DNA of 15,866 bases. Source: Algoriphagus sp. (GTDB lineage: Bacteria > Bacteroidota > Bacteroidia > Cytophagales > Cyclobacteriaceae). Positions within the stretch are counted from its first letter, which is position 1, and every line of letters starts with the position of its first letter. Positions 1 to 5,834 of the stretch are shown here, one piece after another. Both the position numbers and the translations under genes were made by a program. Location: the NCBI GenBank assembly GCA_023255285.1, contig JALRIY010000028.1, forward strand, positions 1-15,866, written 5' to 3'. A model generated the notes under the pieces. That model saw nothing but the letters and a program-made list of their open reading frames with translations, was not told the DNA's origin and did no database searches.

Positions 1-704
1 AACCAAGCCCCTAAAATAACTTGCGGGAGGATCCCTTGGCTAGTCAAAAAAAGAACCAAGACACCACCTAGCGGGCCTAAGATGGCTAGAATCCAATGGA
101 GTAGATTGGGAGGTGTTTCTTTTTGCTCCAGCCAGAGCTTCCAAGGGACCACCTTTCCCTCGGGGAAGGCAATCCCAATGGCCTCCATGGAGCGCAAAAA
201 ATCGGGCTTTTGTTGGAGTTCAGCTACTGCTTCCCTGCGTTGCTGTGCTGCCTTTGGATTGACCGCAGACTTCAGGAGGGCGGCTAGTTGTTGTTTCCCC
301 CCAGTGGAAGTGCAGTGATTGAGGAGTTGAAAAAGAGAGTGAGAACCAAACAAATCCAAATCCCCTGCGAAGGGATGTTCCTTGTCTGCAAATTCATTTC
401 CTGAATCCAAAATACTTAGTTTCCGTTCCTGACGGGCCTTTTTTTGAGACTGGAGTAACTGTAAGGCTAGGTAAATTCTTTCCTGATCTTTCAGAAAGTT
501 AAACCGATTGATGAGTAGGACAAATAGGAAAAAAAGAATCAAGGAGGGGAGCAACCATGCCCAGTGCTCGGAGAGGGTTAAAATTACCGTTACCCCCAAG
601 GCAAAGAAGGAAAAGACACGAAGGATGCTCAGTTGAGTCACGCTTCGCTTAGTTGCCTTTTGTTTGAGTTCGAGCTGCTCTGGAGAAAAATCAAAGTGAT
701 TCAT
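1..704 (-). CDS. MutS-like ATPase, N-terminal part with membrane segments (partial)
   Basis: The first 234 codons are visible; the gene runs off the left edge. Two hydrophobic segments lie near the N terminus (about residues 25-44 and 48-67) and a third at about 203-222. Between them is a soluble stretch with the LDLFGSHSLFQLLNHCTSTG pattern (residues 116-135), which resembles the start of the MutS core (lever/clamp) domain where the mismatch-binding domain I is absent. Bacteroidota carry such membrane-anchored MutS-related proteins; the Walker-type ATPase domain expected at the C terminus would lie outside the window. A mismatch-repair role is doubtful because the visible N terminus has no mismatch-recognition domain. 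The ATG start (complement of 702-704) sits 3 nt after a perfect TATCTTTG. Family call fairly sure, function open. Confidence 0.75.
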   Translation of the reverse strand, partial: MNHFDFSPEQLELKQKATKRSVTQLSILRVFSFFALGVTVILTLSEHWAWLLPSLILFFLFVLLINRFNFLKDQERIYLALQLLQSQKKARQERKLSILDSGNEFADKEHPFAGDLDLFGSHSLFQLLNHCTSTGGKQQLAALLKSAVNPKAAQQRREAVAELQQKPDFLRSMEAIGIAFPEGKVVPWKLWLEQKETPPNLLHWILAILGPLGGVLVLFLTSQGILPQVILGAW

Positions 705-707
705 GAA

Positions 708-715
708 CAAAGATA
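708..715 (-). promoter_or_regulatory. Candidate -7 promoter element for the MutS-like gene
   Basis: The minus strand reads TATCTTTG here, an exact match to the Bacteroidota -7 consensus TAnnTTTG. It lies only 3 nt upstream of the ATG at 704, so transcription would begin at or next to the start codon, giving a leaderless or nearly leaderless mRNA. I see no TTG at the usual -33 distance, which weakens the call. Confidence 0.3.
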
Positions 716-802
716 GGAATTGCTGGAAGTAGATGCCGGGAATTCTTTTTACCTTAGTTTTTCTACTTTTAATTCGTTACAGTAATTTTTATTGAATCAA
801 AG

Positions 803-997
803 ATGAACCCCAAAAAGCCCAACCCACTCCCTGCCGAGCCCGAAGAATGGGATCTTAGCGATTGGGTTGGGGTCTTACCTCAAGAAATTCCACTATCTCA
901 TAATTTGGGCTGTGTCCGATCACCCAAAAGCTCTCCGTCTGATTCGCACAATAACCAAAGCATTGAAACGGATTCTAAAAAACCAAGTGGTAATTAA
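803..997 (+). CDS. Small hypothetical protein, 64 residues
   Basis: A short open frame starting with ATG. The product is acidic and proline-rich at the N terminus (LPAEPEEWDLSDWVGVLP), then has a short PLSHNLGC stretch and a polar, Ser/Asn-rich tail. It has no signal peptide or membrane segment. The stop codon (995-997) overlaps the stop of the convergent MscS gene (994-996), and the frame fills the space between two oppositely facing genes exactly, which favours a real gene over a chance frame. The first 45 residues look compositionally ordered and the tail does not. I do not recognise a family. A competing frame (867-1076) runs antisense into the MscS gene and is less likely. Confidence 0.5.
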   Translation: MNPKKPNPLPAEPEEWDLSDWVGVLPQEIPLSHNLGCVRSPKSSPSDSHNNQSIETDSKKPSGN

Positions 998-1830
998 ATC
1001 CCCTCTTCTTTCATGTGGTAAACCACCCGCTGCGGAAAGGGAATCTCAATCTGCTCTTTCTCAAAAGCTTCCTTAATTTTTTCTAGAGTTTCATGGTAAA
1101 CTTCCCAATAGCAATCGGTATCTGTCCATGCTCTAATCACCAAATCCAAGGAGCTATCCCCAAAATTATTTAGCAATACTACCGGCTCAGGCTCGGAATG
1201 AATGCGACTATCCTTAGCAAAAATTCCAAGTACGACCTTTCTTACTTTCTTCAAATCCGAGGAATAAGCCACCCCCACGTTTATATCCACCCTTCTTGAC
1301 AGTTGTGAAGTGATATTGATTACATCTGCATTGGCGAGGTTTCCATTCGGAATAACGACCTCCTTGTTATCAAAAGTAAATAAGTGCGTGTACAAAATAT
1401 CAATTCGCTGCACGGTTCCTTTGTGTCCCATCCCAATAATAACATCCCCTACTTGGAAGGGTTTGAACAACAGAATCAAAACTCCCCCAGCAAAATTGGA
1501 TAAGGATCCTTGCAAAGCGAGGCCTATTGCCAATCCTGCTGCTCCCAAAATCGCAAAGAAAGACGACATGGGTACGCCTACAATCGTGGCCACACCGATA
1601 AATAAGGAAACAAAAAGCAGCGCTTTAACTAATCCTAATAAGAAGGTACTTAAAGAAAGGTTGGTATCTCTTTTTTCTAAAATTAATTGTAAGCCTAAAA
1701 TCAATTTCTTGACCACATACCTGCCTATGAGGTAAAAAATAATCGCATAAATTAAGGAGGGTATTACCTGATAAAGGAGTTCAATCCCTTCATTCAAAAT
1801 GGTTTTTAAAGTTTCTGGAGATAATTCCAT
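994..1830 (-). CDS. MscS-family small-conductance mechanosensitive channel
   Basis: 278 residues, close to the 286 of E. coli MscS. Predicted membrane helices lie at about residues 22-37 and 64-86, followed by the pore helix TM3 with its Gly/Ala packing pattern (AILGAAGLAIGLALQGSLSN, residues 93-112). The conserved linker FKPFQVGDVI (residues 122-131) follows. The beta domain has GTVQRIDILYT and VVIPNGNLAN, and the C-terminal alpha/beta domain ends in IEIPFPQRVVY. MscS channels open under membrane tension to release solutes on hypo-osmotic shock. The start lies 10 nt downstream of the methyltransferase stop on the same strand, so the channel may be co-transcribed with the PKS and methyltransferase genes. 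Family call very secure. Confidence 0.96.
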   Translation of the reverse strand: MELSPETLKTILNEGIELLYQVIPSLIYAIIFYLIGRYVVKKLILGLQLILEKRDTNLSLSTFLLGLVKALLFVSLFIGVATIVGVPMSSFFAILGAAGLAIGLALQGSLSNFAGGVLILLFKPFQVGDVIIGMGHKGTVQRIDILYTHLFTFDNKEVVIPNGNLANADVINITSQLSRRVDINVGVAYSSDLKKVRKVVLGIFAKDSRIHSEPEPVVLLNNFGDSSLDLVIRAWTDTDCYWEVYHETLEKIKEAFEKEQIEIPFPQRVVYHMKEEGI

Positions 1831-1840
1831 AGGTATCGTG

Positions 1841-2548
1841 TTAAATGGTTACTTCTATTTGCCAGCGAAACGCCCAGCGCCACTGAATTTTAGTTTTGTG
1901 TAGGCCAGCTTCTTGGAAAATCCCCCGCCACTCTTTTCGACTAAAACTCCGCAATACAGAAAGTGGAGCATCATTTTGGACCATGGGAGATTTGCTAAAC
2001 GAAGCGGTCAGCCATTTGATTGCATAATAGGCAAGGGGATGACGATGGAGGTCATTAATTACAAACCCTATCCTTGCCTTTTTTTTCAACACTAAAAAAA
2101 GTTGAATTAGTTCCTCGTCGGTGAAATGATGGGTAAACAAGGTGCATGTGACAAAATCCACCTGCTCTTCCAAAAACTTGGGATCAAACGCATTCACAAC
2201 CTGCCATTCCACACCTTCTACTTCCTGCTGCCGCTGTTTGGCAAATTCAATGGTATGGGCATTGGCATCTGCCCCAATAAACTGGATAGACAATTTATTC
2301 TTTTTGGCCCAGGAATCCATGACCGCAATCATATCGCCCCCTCCACAGCCCAAATCCATCACCTGATAGTTAGACTGAGGTACTGCTGCTTGAATTAAGC
2401 TCTTTAGCCCCCAATTGGTTACCTGATTTCCTCCCAGCCAGCGATTGATAATTTTCAATTCCCGAAGGGTTTGCTCCAAGACGGGACCCGAACAATCCAG
2501 GTCGTCCATAATTTCTTTTTCCTTGGAACGTTTTGAAAATTTACTCAT
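1841..2548 (-). CDS. Class I SAM-dependent methyltransferase of the type III PKS cluster
   Basis: 235 residues with a Rossmann-type methyltransferase fold. Motif I is VMDLGCGGG (residues 63-71), which binds SAM. An acidic residue follows at the end of strand 2 (IGADAN, residues 91-96). THHFTDEELIQLF (residues 139-151) is the motif after strand 4. A C-terminal half with INDLHRHPLAYY and SFSRKEW is typical of small-molecule methyltransferases. The ATG overlaps the stop of the type III PKS gene by 4 nt (ATGA, 2545-2548), implying translational coupling. By analogy with SrsB of Streptomyces griseus, or the methyltransferase paired with the PKS in Bacillus (BpsB), it probably methylates the polyketide or a hydroxyl derived from it. 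That substrate is inferred from context only. Confidence 0.88.
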   Translation of the reverse strand: MSKFSKRSKEKEIMDDLDCSGPVLEQTLRELKIINRWLGGNQVTNWGLKSLIQAAVPQSNYQVMDLGCGGGDMIAVMDSWAKKNKLSIQFIGADANAHTIEFAKQRQQEVEGVEWQVVNAFDPKFLEEQVDFVTCTLFTHHFTDEELIQLFLVLKKKARIGFVINDLHRHPLAYYAIKWLTASFSKSPMVQNDAPLSVLRSFSRKEWRGIFQEAGLHKTKIQWRWAFRWQIEVTI

Positions 2549-3624
2549 CGTTTTTCAAATAAGCTCGTCTCTAGGGTTAAACCAGGACCAAAACCTAGCG
2601 CTAAAATTTCTCCTTGAATGCAATCATCCTGCAGCATTCGCTCCAAAACAAACAAAATACTGGCTGAAGACATGTTGCCGCAGGTACGCAGCACCTCGAA
2701 TGCGTGTCGATTTACTTCTGGAGCTAGTTCAAATGCCTGCTGAACTTGAATCAAAATTTGTTTGCCTCCAGGGTGGATCGCTACATGCTGTACCTGAGAA
2801 AAATTAAACTTAGATTCAAAAAGATCGCGAAGTCCTCGGATTCCCTGGTTGAGTAAGGAAGGAATGTACTGACTTAGACGCATCTCAAATCCAAAATCAC
2901 CGATTCTCCAAGCCATGTCTTTTTCCCCTTCCCAAAGCACTTCACTAAAGTACTTTTTAATCTGCAAGCCAGTGTCGGATTGCATAACTAGAGCAGCTGC
3001 AGCCCCATCCCCAAAAAGAGAATTGGCCAATAAATTGTCCTCGGTATATTCCTTCTGAAAATGCAACGTACAGAGTTCAACAGAGACCACCAAAACGCGG
3101 GCATTTGGATTGGCTCTGACCATTTGATCTGCAAGCCGAAGTCCTGTAAAAGCTGCATAGCAACCCATAAAGTGAATACAGTAGCGTTCTATTGAACTAG
3201 CCATATCCAATCTACGGATTAAGTCTAATTCTACCCCAGGAGCTACCATCCCTGTGCAAGACACCAAAATCAAATGAGTTAGGGAAGAAGGTGCCACCTG
3301 AGCCTTTACTAGGGCCGTACGAACAGCCTGCTCAGCAAGTGCAGCTGCTTCTACCTCAAAGACATCCATTCGTGCAGCAGTACCCGGAAAAGGATGCAAC
3401 TCCTTATTTTTGGGGAAGAAGGTAAATTCAGACACTTCTTCTTTTTCAAAATCTTTCAGAACACTGTGGCGTGATTCTATCCCAGACTTTCTGTACAAAA
3501 AATCAAGCTTTCGTTGCTCTTGTCCATCCAGTTGGTGAGCCAACTGCATGAACCGCGAGATTTTCGCTTGGGGTATTGGCGCTCCAGGATTGGAAATGCC
3601 GATACTAACGATACTGGAATCCAT
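2545..3624 (-). CDS. Type III polyketide synthase (chalcone/stilbene synthase family)
   Basis: 359 residues, near the usual 350-390. The catalytic triad is intact: Cys155 in HFMGCYAAFTGLRLA, His284 in VAIHPGGKQ and Asn317 in RTCGNMSSAS. The C-terminal GFGPG loop (GFGPGLTLET, residues 344-353) is present. An upstream SCTGMVAPGVE segment (residues 122-132) is the usual strand leading into the CoA-binding region. These homodimeric thiolase-fold enzymes load an acyl-CoA starter on the Cys, extend it with malonyl-CoA and cyclise the chain without an acyl carrier protein. Bacterial members of this kind often use fatty acyl starters to give alkylresorcinols or alkylpyrones; the starter here cannot be read from sequence. 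It is the first gene of a minus-strand run with the methyltransferase and probably MscS, divergent from the UbiA-type gene. Confidence 0.95.
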   Translation of the reverse strand: MDSSIVSIGISNPGAPIPQAKISRFMQLAHQLDGQEQRKLDFLYRKSGIESRHSVLKDFEKEEVSEFTFFPKNKELHPFPGTAARMDVFEVEAAALAEQAVRTALVKAQVAPSSLTHLILVSCTGMVAPGVELDLIRRLDMASSIERYCIHFMGCYAAFTGLRLADQMVRANPNARVLVVSVELCTLHFQKEYTEDNLLANSLFGDGAAAALVMQSDTGLQIKKYFSEVLWEGEKDMAWRIGDFGFEMRLSQYIPSLLNQGIRGLRDLFESKFNFSQVQHVAIHPGGKQILIQVQQAFELAPEVNRHAFEVLRTCGNMSSASILFVLERMLQDDCIQGEILALGFGPGLTLETSLFEKR

Positions 3625-3713
3625 GGACCTAAGTTACCAAAATAGTTCTAATTTAGTTTGTCCATGGCCCCTTTTCAAAATAGCTGTATCTTGAACCCCA
3701 TGAAAAATAGCAA
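3621..3713. promoter_or_regulatory. Divergent PKS / prenyltransferase control region
   Basis: This 89-nt gap must hold the promoters of both the PKS gene (-) and the prenyltransferase gene (+). It contains an 8-bp inverted repeat, CCATGGAC at 3621-3628 (covering the PKS start codon) and GTCCATGG at 3660-3667. It also has a direct repeat CAAAATAG at 3638-3645 and 3676-3683, each extended by partly matching flanks. On the minus strand each CAAAATAG reads CTATTTTG, a poor fit to TAnnTTTG. On the plus strand TTAGTTTG at 3653-3660 matches 7 of 8 positions. No complete -33/-7 pair is convincing, so the sites are candidates for an operator rather than mapped promoters. Confidence 0.35.
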
Positions 3714-4607
3714 ATGATCACACGCTCCACGCTCCTGCACCTCCGCATCCCATTTTCATTTTTCTTGATGCCGGTTTTCTTTTTTGCATTGGCTTTAACG
3801 CCCAATCATAACGAGCTACGGATGTTGCTTGTTTTTTTGAGTTTGCATGTTTTTCTCTATCCCAGTAGCAACGGATACAACAGTTACTTTGACAAGGATG
3901 AAGAGTCCATTGGAGGGCTAAAACATCCACCCAAGGTGACTCGAGACCTGTACAGCTGGTCACTCACTTTTTTTGGTGTTGCATTGGCATTGGGGGCATG
4001 GATCAACTGGGAGTTTGCAGGTATGCTTGGCTTGTATGGGGTAGTCAGCATGGCCTATAGCCATCCTATCATCCGACTAAAAAAATATGCTTGGACCAGC
4101 TGGGTGATTGCAGGACTCTTCCAAGGGTACTTTACATTCGCGATGGCCTATGCAGGCCTGAGCAATTTAGGTTGGGAGGTGCTTTCCAAGCCACATATCC
4201 TCCTTCCAGGATTACTCACTAGCCTCATGCTCTGGGGCAATTACCCACTTACACAGGTATACCAGCATGGAGAAGATGCCCGTAGAGGCGATCGTACGCT
4301 GAGCCTACTGCTTGGGATCAAGGGTACTTTTGTTTTTTCTACACTATTTTTTGTGTTGACGGCTTCTGCTTTTATCTGTTATTTTGTGGATAAAGGGCAA
4401 ACGTCAATCGCAGGATACTACCTAGCAGCTATGGCGCCTATTGCCCTATTTTTCCTGATCTGGATGGTACTGATCCTTCGAGAGCCTAAAAAATACGCGA
4501 TTTATAGCTGGGCGATGGGGATGAATTTCATTTCTGCCATCTCACTGAATGCCTTTTTTATTTTTTACTTTCTGGAAAACACCCAGATTCTGCAAGTGTT
4601 TAATTGA
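3714..4607 (+). CDS. UbiA-type membrane prenyltransferase
   Basis: 297 residues with about eight or nine hydrophobic segments across the length, as in the UbiA superfamily. The first acidic motif is N56-SYF-D60-K-D62-EE; the family form is NDxxDxxxD, so Ser replaces the second residue and the last Asp is Glu64. The second acidic motif lies in QHGEDARRGDRTL (residues 184-196), followed by the LLLG segment seen in MenA/UbiA-like proteins. These residues bind Mg-diphosphate of a prenyl donor; the enzyme moves the prenyl chain to an aromatic or other acceptor in the membrane. It diverges from the PKS gene and ends 2 nt from the convergent flavoprotein gene. Context suggests the polyketide is the acceptor (inference). 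A housekeeping role in quinone or haem A synthesis is less likely given the neighbours. Confidence 0.87.
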   Translation: MITRSTLLHLRIPFSFFLMPVFFFALALTPNHNELRMLLVFLSLHVFLYPSSNGYNSYFDKDEESIGGLKHPPKVTRDLYSWSLTFFGVALALGAWINWEFAGMLGLYGVVSMAYSHPIIRLKKYAWTSWVIAGLFQGYFTFAMAYAGLSNLGWEVLSKPHILLPGLLTSLMLWGNYPLTQVYQHGEDARRGDRTLSLLLGIKGTFVFSTLFFVLTASAFICYFVDKGQTSIAGYYLAAMAPIALFFLIWMVLILREPKKYAIYSWAMGMNFISAISLNAFFIFYFLENTQILQVFN

Positions 4608-4609
4608 CA

Positions 4610-5728
4610 TTAGAAGGGTTGACCGTGGGTGTTTTTGACTAGCGTACGGGCCACAAATGGTACTTGCTGAATGAGGTTTCTTGCCAATACAGAACCCCTA
4701 CCCGAACCGAAAAGTCCCTGTATAGCCTTACCCACTCCTAGACGCTGATAAAACTGGGCATTCCAGGATTGAGTGTATCGCTCTTCCATCTCTTGTCGGG
4801 TATTTCCTTCTTCCAAGGCCTCCGTCACCAATAAGGCCGAATGCATCGCCATCGCCATCCCATTGCCACAAAGTGGAGTAATTAATCCCGCTGAATCCCC
4901 TAGCAGGAGCAAATGATTTTCTACCGGCTTTTTGCGCTCAAAATTGATTTCCGTAATTACTTCCGGCTTTTCCCAGAGAAAGGTACTTTCTTCAAATATT
5001 CGTTTTAACAACGGGTTTTTCCAAAGTACAGCCCGTTCCATTTCTTGAATGGAACCGTACTGCCTGAGCTGATCCCGATTACCCAAATAGCAGAGATTAA
5101 ACTTTCCTTCTTCGATAGCATTGAACCCACAATAGCCCCCCTGAAAATTATGTAAGGACACTGTGTTGGTTGATCCTTCTGCCTGAACATGGTATTTGAC
5201 CCCAATATATGGGCTTCGTTTCGTAAAAAAAGGTCGCTCCAATACCTGGTCCAATTTGCTTCGCTTACCAAATGCGCCTAATACTATGGGCGCTCTCAAG
5301 GTTTGAAAATCTGAAAGAGCTACTTGAAAGTAATCCTCTTCCTCCAAATACTCGAGATCGGTTACCGTAGTACTCGTAAGGAAGGTTACTCCCTCCTTAC
5401 CTGCTGTTTGGTACAGCCAATCATCTAAAACATATCTACTGATTCCAAAACCGCCCAAGTCTAAGGGGAGGAGAACAGCCTTTCCTTTCGTATCTGAAAA
5501 CTCAAACGTATCAATGGAGGGAAGCGCTAAAAAATCTGGATAGAGCCCATTTCGCTTCAAAAATCCAAGAACTTCGTTGGAAACATACTCCCCACAGACA
5601 CGATGAAAAGGATAGGATTTTTTTTCCACTACGGTAACAGAGTAGCCCTTTTTGACCAATAATATGGAAGCTACAAGACCGGCAAGCCCTCCTCCAACAA
5701 TCAATACCTCACCATACTTCTTTTTCAA
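4610..5728 (-). CDS. FAD-dependent oxidoreductase (geranylgeranyl reductase / aromatic hydroxylase type)
   Basis: 372 residues. The N-terminal dinucleotide-binding motif is VGGGLAGLVA (residues 11-20) ending in the acidic residue of VVEK (residues 33-36). CGEYVS (residues 45-50) is the loop seen in geranylgeranyl reductase-like flavoproteins, GAFGKRS (151-157) is the second FAD contact, and GDSAGLITPLCGNG (277-290) is the third, holding the flavin ribityl. The family includes monooxygenases, halogenases and prenyl reductases, so it could hydroxylate the polyketide ring (like SrsC) or reduce prenyl double bonds. The only workable start in front of the FAD motif is TTG (complement of 5726-5728); no in-frame ATG is available there. 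It ends 2 nt from the prenyltransferase gene. Confidence 0.88.
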   Translation of the reverse strand: MKKKYGEVLIVGGGLAGLVASILLVKKGYSVTVVEKKSYPFHRVCGEYVSNEVLGFLKRNGLYPDFLALPSIDTFEFSDTKGKAVLLPLDLGGFGISRYVLDDWLYQTAGKEGVTFLTSTTVTDLEYLEEEDYFQVALSDFQTLRAPIVLGAFGKRSKLDQVLERPFFTKRSPYIGVKYHVQAEGSTNTVSLHNFQGGYCGFNAIEEGKFNLCYLGNRDQLRQYGSIQEMERAVLWKNPLLKRIFEESTFLWEKPEVITEINFERKKPVENHLLLLGDSAGLITPLCGNGMAMAMHSALLVTEALEEGNTRQEMEERYTQSWNAQFYQRLGVGKAIQGLFGSGRGSVLARNLIQQVPFVARTLVKNTHGQPF

Positions 5729-5834
5729 TGCCTTTAATTTTACTATGCAACCGCCTGTAAAAAAATTAGTTTAGGAACCATCCTATCATCCCGTTTTGGA
5801 AGTTAGTATATTTTCAAAAAAATAGAAATAAACT

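Noticed and set aside
867..1076. A 69-codon plus-strand frame overlapping the 64-residue orphan
   Set aside because: It runs about 80 nt antisense into the well-supported MscS gene and its product has no ordered features; the frame at 803-997 fits the gap better.
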